64,000 bases of DNA. It comes from Mucilaginibacter arboris. GTDB taxonomy: Bacteria > Bacteroidota > Bacteroidia > Sphingobacteriales > Sphingobacteriaceae. Shown here one piece after another: positions 26,439-34,668 of the stretch; position 1 is the first letter of the stretch; every line of letters starts with the position of its first letter. Below the pieces are notes generated by a model. That model did not search any database. It was not told the origin of the DNA and worked only from the letters and a program-made list of their open reading frames with translations. The DNA is taken from positions 1 to 64,000 of the forward strand of contig NZ_WPIK01000018.1 in the NCBI RefSeq assembly GCF_009754915.1. The letters run 5' to 3'. The translations under genes were made by a program, and so were the position numbers.

Positions 26439-27827
26439 CTTGCCCGGATTTAAAATGCCGTTTGGGTCGAAAACTTTTTTAATACCGCGCATCAGGTTTA
26501 AATGGATTTCAGAAAATTTAAGCGGCATGTAACCCTTCTGCACCAAGCCAATTCCATGTTCGCCAGATAAAGTTCCGCCTAAAGAAATGGTTAATTCAAA
26601 AATTTCGCGGATACCGTTTTTAAGATTATTGTTCCAGTCGTCATCGCTCATATTTGCTTTGATGATGTTTACATGCAAATTGCCATCGCCCGCGTGTCCG
26701 TAGCAAACCGATTCAAAACCATATTTTGCACCAATTGCTTTAATACCTTTCATCAGTTGCGGTAAAGCTGCACGCGGGACTACCGTATCTTCTTCTTTAT
26801 AAACTGAATTTGATTTGACCGATACAGCCATTGTTCGGCGTAAACGCCAAAGTTCTTCTTTTTGTGCCGATGAACCTGCAAACAATACCTCTGTACAATG
26901 ATGCTGTTCTAAAACTTCGTTGATCTTTTCACAATCAGAAAATAAAACATCCTGATTATTACCATCTACTTCAATCAACAAAAAAGAAGAAACTTCGGGT
27001 TTTAGGTCAAAGCTGATGGCATCATGTTCCATTACCCACTCTACCCCTTTCCGTTCCATAAATTCTAATGCCGAAGGAATTACACCGGCACGGAAAATTG
27101 CAGAAACAGCAGAACAGGCATCTTCATCCGTTTGAAAAGAAGCCAGCAACAGCATATCTTGTGTTGGTTTTGGCACTAATTTAACTACAATTTTAGTGAT
27201 GATACCCAATGTCCCTTCCGAACCGATCATCAGTTGCGTAAGGTTATAACCGGAAGCAAATTTCAAAGTATTAGCACCCGTCCAGATGATTTCTCCTGTT
27301 GGCAAAACCACTTGCAGATTTAAAATATATTCCCGTATTGTTCCGTATTTTACAACTCTTGGTCCACCGGAACCGTGCGAAACATTTCCGCCAATAAAAC
27401 AAGAACCTTTACTGGCCGGATCAACCGGATAAAGCAGCCCTTTCTCTGCCGCTGCATCCATAAAAACTTCGGTAATTACACCGGGTTCTACTGTAGCCTG
27501 CAAGTTATCTTCATCAATTTCCAGGATGTGGTTAAATTTTTCCATTGCCAGCAGCAAACCACCATTTACCGGTAAAGCACCACCACTTAAACCAGTACCT
27601 GCGCCGCGGGGCGTAACCGGAATTTGATTTTGATTAGCCAGTTTCAACAATTCAGAAACCTGCTCCGGCGTTTGCGGCTTTACTACTACCTGCGGATAAA
27701 AATGCAAGTCTTCCGTTTCATCGTGACTGTAATTTTCCAGATCATTTTGATCGGTAAAAACAGCATCAGTGCCAGCAATAACTTTGATTTGCTGCAGGAT
27801 ATCTTCGTTAATTAAATTAAAACTCAT
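26430..27827 (-). CDS. FAD-linked oxidase, glycolate oxidase/D-lactate dehydrogenase type (GlcD-like)
   Basis: This 465-residue FAD-binding oxidoreductase has the PP-loop FAD motif TPRGAGTGLSGGALPVNGG at about residues 75-95, then GGNVSHGSGGPRVVKYGTIREYI and the C-terminal substrate domain with CYGHAGDGNLHVNI and SGEHGIGLVQKGYM. The family oxidises 2-hydroxy acids such as glycolate or D-lactate; the actual substrate is not determined by sequence. Length is normal. The ATG overlaps the folB stop (ATGA), so the two genes are translationally coupled. The start codon lies within a dispersed element (GATAAAAGAAGTATGA). Confidence 0.9.
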   Translation of the reverse strand: MSFNLINEDILQQIKVIAGTDAVFTDQNDLENYSHDETEDLHFYPQVVVKPQTPEQVSELLKLANQNQIPVTPRGAGTGLSGGALPVNGGLLLAMEKFNHILEIDEDNLQATVEPGVITEVFMDAAAEKGLLYPVDPASKGSCFIGGNVSHGSGGPRVVKYGTIREYILNLQVVLPTGEIIWTGANTLKFASGYNLTQLMIGSEGTLGIITKIVVKLVPKPTQDMLLLASFQTDEDACSAVSAIFRAGVIPSALEFMERKGVEWVMEHDAISFDLKPEVSSFLLIEVDGNNQDVLFSDCEKINEVLEQHHCTEVLFAGSSAQKEELWRLRRTMAVSVKSNSVYKEEDTVVPRAALPQLMKGIKAIGAKYGFESVCYGHAGDGNLHVNIIKANMSDDDWNNNLKNGIREIFELTISLGGTLSGEHGIGLVQKGYMPLKFSEIHLNLMRGIKKVFDPNGILNPGKIF

Positions 27828-28183
27828 ACTTCTTTTATCCAGGTAATTTCTACAAGCGAATATTTTACTTCGCCGGGCAATGGCGGATTTAGTTTTTTAA
27901 TACCAACTTTAACTGTTTCTAAAAATCGAAACTCAGAACGAATTTTTACGATCATTTCCTGTACCAGCGTTTCTAACAATTTTCTTGGCTTTTTCATTTC
28001 ATCCGCCAAAATAGAATGCAGTTTTTCATAATTTACGGTGTTGGCAATTTCATCATCTCCAATACTTTCACTTCTAAACCCTACTTCCGCATCTACTAAA
28101 AATTGGTTTCCCAAAATTTGTTCTTCCGGATAAAAACCGTGGTAAGCAAAGAATTTAACTTCGTGGAGGGCAACTTTAATCAT
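27824..28183 (-). CDS. folB: Dihydroneopterin aldolase
   Basis: This 119-residue protein makes 6-hydroxymethyl-dihydropterin for folate synthesis. Visible are the N-terminal HEVKFFAYHGFYPEEQILGNQFLVD (catalytic Glu and the Tyr-His-Gly block) and the C-terminal region VGIKKLNPPLPGEVKYSLVEI, both classic for FolB. Length is usual. Its last codons (WIKEV) are written by a dispersed element copy, and the TGA stop overlaps the start of the glcD-like gene by 4 bases. No other folate genes are adjacent. Confidence 0.93.
   Translation of the reverse strand: MIKVALHEVKFFAYHGFYPEEQILGNQFLVDAEVGFRSESIGDDEIANTVNYEKLHSILADEMKKPRKLLETLVQEMIVKIRSEFRFLETVKVGIKKLNPPLPGEVKYSLVEITWIKEV
27826..27848 (-). repeat. 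Short dispersed element copy spanning the folB end and glcD-like start
   Basis: ATACTTCTTTTATCCAGGTAAT on the plus strand. It supplies the last folB codons, its stop, and the ATG of the next gene. Confidence 0.7.
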
Positions 28184-28249
28184 GCGGATAAAGTTATGGA
28201 ATTAATAGAATTTTTAATTTTATGACTTTGCTGCTGACTTTAATTAGCA

Positions 28250-28924
28250 TTAAATATTTTCTAATCTTGCAATCCAATCATTAAAGCGCGGACATTTACT
28301 TCTTATTTTTTGCAGGCCAATATCATGTGCTATCGTTGAACCATAAAATGCCTTATTATTTTCTTTATCAGAATAATAACCCTTAATAATTTTTTCTAAC
28401 CTTTTAGATGGTGCTGTTTCTAAACCATTGTTAATCATTTCCGGATTACTGTTTTTGCTGATGGTTTCCACCAGATAATCATAATCCAGAAATTCTTGTT
28501 TTTCAAAGCTGTTATCAAACACTTCTATTTCACTAAATAATAATGCTTCAAACTCATGCAATTGAATATAGGGTATAAATCTTTTTTGTAAACCAGCTTC
28601 AATATCCAGAAGCATGGTATCTTCCAGCTTTTTCATTCTACTGTTTTTATCAACTAATTTTTCTGCTTCTTCCCAATCCGGATATTGATGATAACTGTAC
28701 AAACCATAATAATCGATTAGTGTAGTTACAAAAGCAGTTTTATCTTGCATCAGATGCATTTCAATCTGATGTTTTAAGGCTTGCCAATTAACAATTCCTC
28801 CTCAGGTTTTCCTAATTACAGGATTTTGTATGTAAATCCCTTTCGAACTAAAGTATGGCTGCAAAACATCATTACAAAAGGATTGCTCTGTTTGCCCTTC
28901 TCCAATAACAATTATTCTTTTCAT
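28250..28924 (-). pseudogene. DUF4276 protein (putative Toprim-like defence effector), nonsense mutant
   Basis: From ATG 28924 the frame reads MKRIIVIGEGQTEQSF, then PVIRKT, a TGA at 28802-28804 (codon 41), then GGIVNWQALKHQIEMHLMQDKTAFVTTLIDYYGLYSY through to the stop at 28250, 224 residues in all. GEGQTE and the following LIDYYG Asp match the acidic residues of Toprim-like DUF4276 proteins. The stop replaces a Gly (KTGGG is usual), one G-to-T change. The start is one base after the stop of the AAA ATPase gene, a coupled pair. Without readthrough or internal initiation the effector is dead. Confidence 0.82.
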
Positions 28925-28925
28925 G

Positions 28926-30029
28926 TTATTTGGTAAAAGGTTGGGCCGAATTGATTATGTTTCTTTCCCACAAGTCGCCAAGTGTAAATTCTTGAAGCCA
29001 TATATTTAAAGATTCTGAATTTAGCCGGTTAAAAACAGTTTGTTTTTGTTCCTCACTTTTATCGATTACAATAATATCTTCGGGAGAAAAATTGCTGATA
29101 AGCCCTGGGGATTGGGTAGCTGCAATAATCTGAGATTTACCGGAAGCACTTTGAATCATTCCGGCCAATTTTCCAATTGCAAAAGGATGCAAACCTAATT
29201 CCGGTTCATCAATAATTATAACTGCGGGAGGTTCCGGCTGCATTAATAATGTAGCCAAAGCAATAAAACGCAATGTTCCATCAGAAAGCTGATAGGCAGA
29301 AAAATTAGATTCGGGATCGCCATAATCTATCCAACGTAATTCTATTTCTTTTTCGTTTAGCCGGTTTGGTTCTAAAATGAACTTATCAATATATGGTGCA
29401 ACAGATTGAATTGTTTTTTCTATCCGGTTGAAAACTTTTGGATGTTTTATTTTTAATATATATAAGAAAGCAGGTAAATTTCTTCCATCCTGTTTTAAAT
29501 ATAAATTATCGTTCAAATCACATTCTCTTCTTAAAAGCGAAGTAGAAGAGGTATCATGAAAATGAAAAATTTGAAGATTTTTTAGATGTTTTCTAAGATA
29601 ATTATTTCTAAATGAGCTATATTTGAATATGTTACTTTCTAATAAATTGTAATCAATAAAATAATTACTTGACTCACTTTCTCTGTTTACATTGTACCCA
29701 GAACCTTCTCTTTCAATATATATCTCGCCATTTACTGTTTGCTCAAGTTGAAAATAGTAAGCGTTATTATTTCCTTTTCCACTGTCGAAAATCAATTTAC
29801 CAAAGAGATTTTTAGTTGTTTTTCTTCCAAAATATAGTAAATTATCAACCTTTTCTTCCAATACAAACTTTTGCAAACGTTTATTAAAAATGGCATTAAT
29901 CAGTTTAAAAAATGAGATAAAATTACTTTTACCACTTCCGTTGCTGCCAATTAAAATATTAATTGATTTTAGTTCCATCTCCATTTTTTTGATGGATTTA
30001 AAACCTTCTATTTCAATATATCCAATCAT
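28926..30029 (-). CDS. AAA_21/OLD-like ATPase, partner of DUF4276
   Basis: This 367-residue ATPase of the SMC/ABC-like AAA_21 group has Walker A GSNGSGKSN at about residues 28-36 and Walker B with the following D-loop IIIDEPELGLHP at about 275-286, preceded by a signature-like YQLSDGTLRFIALATLL. The N-terminal MIGYIEIEGFKSIKKMEM is typical of RecF/OLD-like proteins. These ATPases pair with nuclease or Toprim partners in anti-phage systems. Here the partner gene immediately downstream is interrupted. The gene is AT-rich relative to its neighbours, consistent with acquisition. Confidence 0.88.
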   Translation of the reverse strand: MIGYIEIEGFKSIKKMEMELKSINILIGSNGSGKSNFISFFKLINAIFNKRLQKFVLEEKVDNLLYFGRKTTKNLFGKLIFDSGKGNNNAYYFQLEQTVNGEIYIEREGSGYNVNRESESSNYFIDYNLLESNIFKYSSFRNNYLRKHLKNLQIFHFHDTSSTSLLRRECDLNDNLYLKQDGRNLPAFLYILKIKHPKVFNRIEKTIQSVAPYIDKFILEPNRLNEKEIELRWIDYGDPESNFSAYQLSDGTLRFIALATLLMQPEPPAVIIIDEPELGLHPFAIGKLAGMIQSASGKSQIIAATQSPGLISNFSPEDIIVIDKSEEQKQTVFNRLNSESLNIWLQEFTLGDLWERNIINSAQPFTK

Positions 30030-30115
30030 AATTAAATTTATGACATTTTAGCTAATTAAGCTGTTAGTGATATTCTTACAAATTTAAATCCATCCTCTAA
30101 TTGGCTTATACTTAA

Positions 30116-30137
30116 TTTTTGCCGGTAAAAACAGCAT
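30116..30137 (+). repeat. Short dispersed element, ACAG variant, at the lysA end
   Basis: TTTTTG-CCGG-TAAAAACAGCAT. It touches the lysA stop codon (30137-30139 on the minus strand). Confidence 0.72.
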
Positions 30138-31387
30138 CACTCTTCCGAATAAACCGATTGTACCCGGTCGCGCAGGTTATAACCCGAAGCCATTACTTCG
30201 CCATAAGCGCCGGCTGTACGGATGGCAATTAAATCACCTCTTTTTGATTCCGGTAGTTCTACATCTGTCCGGAAACAATCTGTGCTTTCACAAATGGGGC
30301 CCACAACGTCGTAGGAAGTAATAAGGTGCGGGGTTTGAGTTGCGAGGTGCGAATTGCTGCTGCCTGATAGCTGATTGCTACTACCTGACTGCTGATTGCT
30401 AATTGCTTCTTCGTTCTCCGCTCCTTGCTCCCAGCTCAGATTTTCTATCTGATGATATGCCTGGTACAACATTGGCCGGATCAGTTCGGTCATGCCGGCA
30501 TCCAGAATGAGAAAGTTTTTTTTGATGCCGTTTTTAACATATAAAACCCTTGAAATTAAAGATGCACATTGTGCAACCAAAGCGCGGCCCAATTCAAAAT
30601 GCACTTCCTGATTTGGATTAACATGCAGAAAATCTTTAAAAACTTTAAAGTAACTTTCAAAATCAACAATGCTGTTTTTATCGGGCAAAAAATAATCTAC
30701 GCCTAAACCGCCGCCAACATTTAAAACTTTAACTTCAAATCCTTCTTCCTGAAACCACAATTGCATCTCGTTCACTTTTAAACACAGGTTTTGGAAAACG
30801 CTGAGATCGTTAATTTGAGAACCAACATGAAAATGAATGCCCAGAAATTTCAGGTTTTTACATTGGCGTAATTTTTCTGCAACGGCAGGCAATTCCCACG
30901 TATTGATGCCAAACTTGTTTTCCTCCAACCCGGTTGTAATAAAATGATGTGTGTGTGCATCTACATTTGGATTGATGCGGATAGCAATGCTTGCAGTTTT
31001 ATTTTTTGCAGCAGCCAGATCGTTTATTACCTGCAATTCCTGAACAGACTCAACATTGAAACAAAAAATATTTTGGTCTAATGCCAGGTTAATTTCTTTA
31101 TCGGATTTGCCAACGCCTGCAAAAACTATCTTTTCCCGTTTAAAACCATGATTTACGGCAGCAAGCACTTCGTTTCCGCTTACGCAATCGGCACCAAAAC
31201 CAAAGCTTTGAATGGTATCTAAAACGCGAGGGTTAAAGTTTGCTTTCATGGCATAATGCACCTGAAAATGGTACTTAAAAGAAGCATCGGCACAAGCTTT
31301 TAAAGTAGCTTTTAAGCTTTGCAGATCGTAATAATAAAAAGGTGTTTCTAATTGATGGAAACGGTTTACAAGCGCAGAATTGAACAT
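30137..31387 (-). CDS. lysA: Diaminopimelate decarboxylase with an in-frame repeat insertion
   Basis: This 416-residue fold-type III PLP enzyme converts meso-diaminopimelate to lysine. The PLP lysine is K48 (VHYAMKANFNP). Other signatures are GADCVSGNEVLAA, GIHFHVGSQI, NVGGGLGVDY and the catalytic-Cys block GPICESTDCFRTDVELPE. Between residues of about 318 and 354, just before GPICESTD, sits a low-complexity stretch (NQQSGSSNQLSGSSNSHL) coded by tandem 22-base CTGATTGC-type repeats. It is absent from what I know of the family. The active site is otherwise intact, so the enzyme is probably functional with an added loop. Confidence 0.92.
   Translation of the reverse strand: MFNSALVNRFHQLETPFYYYDLQSLKATLKACADASFKYHFQVHYAMKANFNPRVLDTIQSFGFGADCVSGNEVLAAVNHGFKREKIVFAGVGKSDKEINLALDQNIFCFNVESVQELQVINDLAAAKNKTASIAIRINPNVDAHTHHFITTGLEENKFGINTWELPAVAEKLRQCKNLKFLGIHFHVGSQINDLSVFQNLCLKVNEMQLWFQEEGFEVKVLNVGGGLGVDYFLPDKNSIVDFESYFKVFKDFLHVNPNQEVHFELGRALVAQCASLISRVLYVKNGIKKNFLILDAGMTELIRPMLYQAYHQIENLSWEQGAENEEAISNQQSGSSNQLSGSSNSHLATQTPHLITSYDVVGPICESTDCFRTDVELPESKRGDLIAIRTAGAYGEVMASGYNLRDRVQSVYSEE
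30320..30435 (-). repeat. CTGATTGC-type tandem repeat inside lysA
   Basis: Two imperfect tandem units of about 22 bases (CTGCTGCCTGATAGCTGATTG and CTACTACCTGACTGCTGATTG) lie between GAGGTGCGAATTGC and TTCTCCGCTCCTTGCTCC. They are translated in frame as a Ser/Asn/Gln-rich stretch. Confidence 0.7.
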
Positions 31388-31518
31388 AACAGTATTTTAT
31401 CCGGCAGTTGAAGCAGTATTTTTTATTCTGACAGAAAACCGGACGGCAAAAATAAAATTTTAAGCTTGTAATTGTTGTTCAGGAAATAATATTTCAAACT
31501 TAAAACAAGAGAAAATGA

Positions 31519-31541
31519 TTTTTACTTGCTAAAAGAAGCAT
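31519..31541 (+). repeat. Short dispersed element copy
   Basis: TTTTTA-CTTGC-TAAAAGAAGCAT, a full match, between the barrel-protein stop and lysA. A weaker variant lies near 31391-31415. Confidence 0.85.
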
Positions 31542-31553
31542 TAGCCGTTTCGA

Positions 31554-32801
31554 TTAAAAAACCTCGCCTAAGTTTACAAATAAACCATGTGAACCATTAA
31601 TGCCGAAACCATAATCGATACAAATATTTGTAGCAGAGCGTTTGTTAAATTTGATCCGTAAACCTGGCCCGTACCCAGGTATTACTTTTTGAAAACGATT
31701 GTTTGGATAATCAGAAAAAGTTTCTCCGTTTACAAATAAAACTCCTCCGAAAAATCCATTATTTGTTAAATCAAACCTATACTCAGTTTCAGCATATAAC
31801 ATGTTTTTCCCTCGAAACCTGCCTTGTGCGTAACCTCTTCCTGTGTTTCCCGCCATATCCCAACCCGTACTTGGTAAATCAAAATAAGGCGGCTGGCCGC
31901 TTAAAGTAAAGTTTTCCAGTGTCCAAAAAGCCAGAACGCTTTTACCGGATGTGGTTAGCGGAATGTATTTTCTGAAATCGAAAGATAACAATTGCCAGTT
32001 AGTATCGCTGCCAAGTAATTTTAAATCAGGGCGATAAATCAGGTTTACATAAGTGCCGTTACGTGCATTGATAGAATTTTTGCGGTTATCATACAATAAA
32101 TTAAAAGCGATACCTGATGATACAGATGTAGTTGTTTTACCATAAATCTGGTAATCTGTAACGGACTGATTTGGTTTTCCGTTTTCCATAATATCATAAT
32201 GATAATCCAGGTTGTAACCTAAACCACCGTAAAAGTTTTTTTCCAGCTTCTTTAAAACAGTTTCATAAAACCGGACAAAATTATATTTCATGGGGTTTAA
32301 CTCATCCAAAGAAGTTAAACTGCCTAAACCATAAGTGTTCTCAGGAAATTTATACAAGCGAAAATCTCCTACAAAATTGTAATCATTGTCTTTAGACCAA
32401 ACGTTGGAAATAATCCGGAAAGTAAGCTGACTCTTTTGATTATAGGATAAAATAGAAATTACAGACGATAAATTCTCATGCTGTAATGGTTCTGCAAACC
32501 AGGCAACATTACCGGTTAAACTTGCTGCTAAACCGGTAGAAAGTGTATAACCAGCGGATGGAACAACGGAATAATTAAACCGTTTTGTAATTGGATTTAT
32601 AGGTTGCGAGCCCTTTTTATGAAATAATTTATGAAGATAATCAATTATATCTCGTTGAGATGCAAGGCTGTCCTGCTGTTTACGAAGCGTATCTGAAACG
32701 GCAGGATTTGCAGGAAGAGCTTGCTCTGATTGTGCAAATAGTTTTGCTGAGAAACTGAAAAGAAAAATACAATACAGGATAAATTTATTTTTATTCGTCA
32801 T
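31554..32801 (-). CDS. BamA/TamA (surface antigen D15) family outer membrane protein
   Basis: This 415-residue protein has a signal peptide (MTNKNKFILYCIFLFSFSAKLFAQ) followed by a short linker and one large beta-barrel domain: PSAGYTLSTGLAASLTGNVAWF, NLLYDNRKNSINARNGTYVNLIYRPD, and the strand RGYAQGRFRGKNMLYAETEYRF. These features match the bacterial surface antigen/BamA barrel. POTRA domains are absent, so it is not the essential BamA itself. It probably serves as a stand-alone barrel in export or lipid-linked work. It ends FVNLGEVF, with a C-terminal Phe as usual for outer-membrane proteins. Confidence 0.78.
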   Translation of the reverse strand: MTNKNKFILYCIFLFSFSAKLFAQSEQALPANPAVSDTLRKQQDSLASQRDIIDYLHKLFHKKGSQPINPITKRFNYSVVPSAGYTLSTGLAASLTGNVAWFAEPLQHENLSSVISILSYNQKSQLTFRIISNVWSKDNDYNFVGDFRLYKFPENTYGLGSLTSLDELNPMKYNFVRFYETVLKKLEKNFYGGLGYNLDYHYDIMENGKPNQSVTDYQIYGKTTTSVSSGIAFNLLYDNRKNSINARNGTYVNLIYRPDLKLLGSDTNWQLLSFDFRKYIPLTTSGKSVLAFWTLENFTLSGQPPYFDLPSTGWDMAGNTGRGYAQGRFRGKNMLYAETEYRFDLTNNGFFGGVLFVNGETFSDYPNNRFQKVIPGYGPGLRIKFNKRSATNICIDYGFGINGSHGLFVNLGEVF

Positions 32802-32806
32802 CCTGA

Positions 32807-32829
32807 TTTTTGTTGATTAAAAGAAGCAT
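32807..32829 (+). repeat. Short dispersed element copy
   Basis: TTTTTG-TTGAT-TAAAAGAAGCAT, 5 bases upstream of the barrel-protein start codon (minus strand). Confidence 0.82.
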
Positions 32830-32875
32830 TTCAGTAAGACGAAAAAACAACAAAAAAAGTTTAATATAATTCTAA

Positions 32876-33253
32876 TCAGGAGAAAAATTCTTCCAGCGAA
32901 CCAAAATATGCTGTATTCCAGCCTTCTACAATATCTTCATAATCCTCATCTGGAATGTTGGTATGTTTTAACTCTGCCGAAGTACCGTGTTTATCAGGAT
33001 GAAGCTTAATGGTTACAATAGATTCTGCTTCCTGATCGCCAAAATACCATTGTTGAACAATCTTTTTTCCTTCTATAAATTCTATATTTCTTCCTTGTAT
33101 GCTGCCTTCCCATAAAGAAAATTCAGAATCTGGTTTGGCCGTCATTTCTGCCTGTTCGCCAGTCCAGATTTCAATACTAACCGGATTAGTTAAGGCCATA
33201 TAAACATCTTCAGGTTCTGCCGGGAGCAAATAATACTTTTTGTAATCTTTCAT
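32876..33253 (-). CDS. START/SRPBCC (AHSA1-type) domain protein
   Basis: This 125-residue single-domain protein opens with KYYLLPAEPEDVYMALTNPVSIEIWTGEQAEM, and the middle FSLWEGSIQGRNIEFIEGKKIVQQWYFGD followed by SIVTIKLHPDKHGTSAELKHTNIP is the AHSA1/SRPBCC pattern. The fold binds hydrophobic ligands or, in Aha1 relatives, contacts Hsp90; neither can be claimed here. It stands 43 bases downstream of the PAS-domain gene and may be co-transcribed. Confidence 0.82.
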   Translation of the reverse strand: MKDYKKYYLLPAEPEDVYMALTNPVSIEIWTGEQAEMTAKPDSEFSLWEGSIQGRNIEFIEGKKIVQQWYFGDQEAESIVTIKLHPDKHGTSAELKHTNIPDEDYEDIVEGWNTAYFGSLEEFFS

Positions 33254-33295
33254 TTAGTTTTATAATCCGGACCTAACTATTTGTTTAATTATTTT

Positions 33296-33946
33296 TTAAG
33301 TTAACAGCTCAGGGTCAGTATTTTTAATCAACTCGTCCAGTTCGTTGCTGCATTCCCTTAAAAACTCTATCGCTTCTGATAAAGTCTGGTCAGGACTGAT
33401 AGATTGATCCAATACAGATTGGTCTAAAACATTTACCAGCCCTAAGATATTAGCAAGTGGTTTTCTGGCCAGATGAAAATTAAAATAAGCTAAATTTTTA
33501 AGTTGTTTGTTTTTTGATTTCAGGCCGATCTCTTCCTCCATCGCATCTTCCAGCATTGAACGGTAAAGCTTTTTTTCTGTTATGTCTGTCATGGTAAAAA
33601 TCCTTGCTTCTTTACCTTGATAAATAATAGCCGATACACAGGCCTCCACATAAATTATTTTCCCTGTACGGCTTACTAAACTGATTTCTTTTTTTAGCGG
33701 TTGCTGTGCAAAACTGCTTTCTGATATTAATTTTAGTAATTTCTGATGCTCTTTTTGAGGTATAAATTCCTGTATAGATTGTGCCGTAACCTCTTCTCTG
33801 CTATAGCCAAAAGCTCTAACTGCTGCATCATTAACTTCCAGTATAGCCTTTAATTCTATATCAGTTATCCACATGAACTGATTACTGTAAAAGAAAAAAT
33901 TTTTCAGGCTTTTATCTTTAAAATTTAATAAAGGTGTTATCAACAT
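33296..33946 (-). CDS. PAS-domain protein with DHp-like segment but no kinase ATPase domain
   Basis: This is a 216-residue protein. A PAS domain spans about residues 20-130 (MWITDIELKAILEVNDAAVRAFGYSREEV, then FTMTDITEKK). A coiled helix follows, then NFHLARKPLANILGLVNVLDQ at about 156-176. This resembles the SHxxRxPLANILGL phosphoacceptor helix of Bacteroidetes histidine kinases, with His158 aligned to the phosphorylated His. No N, G1, F or G2 box follows; the protein simply ends. It could be a phosphotransfer or regulatory partner, or a truncated kinase. The frame is intact. Confidence 0.75.
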   Translation of the reverse strand: MLITPLLNFKDKSLKNFFFYSNQFMWITDIELKAILEVNDAAVRAFGYSREEVTAQSIQEFIPQKEHQKLLKLISESSFAQQPLKKEISLVSRTGKIIYVEACVSAIIYQGKEARIFTMTDITEKKLYRSMLEDAMEEEIGLKSKNKQLKNLAYFNFHLARKPLANILGLVNVLDQSVLDQSISPDQTLSEAIEFLRECSNELDELIKNTDPELLT

Positions 33947-34207
33947 GCTGAAATTTTTACAAAAATTAGAAATTTATCTTAAACAACGTTCAATTTTTAT
34001 AATAAATATTCCGGTTAAAAAATTATTGTTTCGGTTATTAGTAGTTTACTTAATGCCCTACTTACTATTTTTACAGCTTAAAACTATACACCAATAGTAA
34101 TACAAATTATCCTGATTATTTATAACTGATAACATCTTTACAATTTCCGCGCCAATAGCTATTAGCCGGTTTTCAACAAATTTTTAAAACATTGAATATT
34201 AAAAGTT
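33947..34207. other. AT-rich gene-free region
   Basis: About 260 bases between the PAS gene and the composite element at 34208. No reading frame or hairpin of note. It may contain the PAS gene promoter. Confidence 0.4.
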
Positions 34208-34273
34208 GAGGTTGTTTAAACTTTTTGGTACCAATTTCAATTTGGTCCTCCAATATGCCCAGGTTTGGTGCCC

Positions 34274-34297
34274 ATGCTTCTTTTACCGGGTAAAATT
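34274..34297 (-). repeat. Short dispersed element copy within composite element
   Basis: ATGCTTCTTTTA-CCGGG-TAAAATT followed by GGTGTTTG, the same context as at 57821 (reverse strand) and 59080. Confidence 0.85.
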
Positions 34298-34310
34298 GGT
34301 GTTTGTATTT

Positions 34311-34361
34311 AATCACTAAAGACCTATAAGGTTTTGAAAACCTTATAGGTCTTTAGTGATT
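34311..34361 (+). repeat. 25-base perfect palindrome (ACCTATAAGGTTTT arms)
   Basis: Left arm 34311-34335 (AATCACTAAAG then ACCTATAAGGTTTT), one central base, and an exact complementary right arm 34337-34361. The copy at 57767-57806 keeps the left arm but has lost the outer part of the right arm. As RNA this would be a very stable hairpin. I recall ACCTATAAGGTTTT-type palindromes as frequent in Bacteroidota. Confidence 0.85.
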
Positions 34362-34370
34362 GGTTAATAT

Positions 34371-34393
34371 TTTTTAGCTGATAAAAGAAGCAT
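34371..34393 (+). repeat. Short dispersed element copy within composite element
   Basis: TTTTTA-GCTGA-TAAAAGAAGCAT followed by GGGCACC, which complements GGTGCCC in front of the copy at 34274. Confidence 0.85.
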
Positions 34394-34424
34394 GGGCACC
34401 AAAAAACAAACCTAACGACCAACA

Positions 34425-34447
34425 TTTTTAGGCGATAAAAGAAGCAT
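34425..34447 (+). repeat. Short dispersed element copy within composite element
   Basis: TTTTTA-GGCGA-TAAAAGAAGCAT followed by CGGCCC and an A-rich stretch leading to the right terminus. Confidence 0.85.
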
Positions 34448-34627
34448 CGGCCCAAAAAAAGAGGGCCAGAAAAAAAGTTTAAACAACTTCGTTTTTAGTA
34501 TTTTATCTTTTCGCTAACAAAAAAAATTATTTAAAAACAGAACCAGGAAAAAGAGCGTATAAAATACCCCATTTTGTAGAAAAGATGTAAATATAAAAAC
34601 GGCTAAAGTTATTACGATTAAAAATAT

Positions 34628-34635
34628 TACCTTTG
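34628..34635 (+). promoter_or_regulatory. Candidate Bacteroidota -7 element for guaB
   Basis: TACCTTTG matches the Bacteroidota -7 consensus TAnnTTTG exactly and lies 33 bases before the guaB ATG. A convincing -33 TTTG is not seen; AAAGTT near 34605 is the closest. Confidence 0.45.
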
Positions 34636-34668
34636 CCCGGCAAATAATTAACCTATAAATTGTTTGCT

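Larger units (their letters stand above)
34208..34490 (-). mobile_element. Composite MITE/REPIN-like element with GTTTAAAC termini, copy 2
   Basis: Left end GAGGTTGTTTAAACTTTTT (34208-) and right end AAAAAGTTTAAACAACTTC (-34490) are inverted repeats. Inside lie three short-element copies (34274-34297 reverse, 34371-34393 and 34425-34447 forward) and a 25-base perfect palindrome. Its reverse complement aligns along its length with the element at 57672-57906. No transposase is encoded, so if mobile it is non-autonomous. The class is inferred; the homology and termini are seen. Confidence 0.7.

Noticed and set aside
28926-30029. Reading the AAA ATPase as an ABC transporter subunit
   Set aside because: It has the RecF/OLD-type N-terminus and coupled DUF4276 partner, and no permease is nearby.
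31554-32801. Calling this protein BamA
   Set aside because: There are no POTRA domains and it is about half the length of BamA; only the barrel family is supported.
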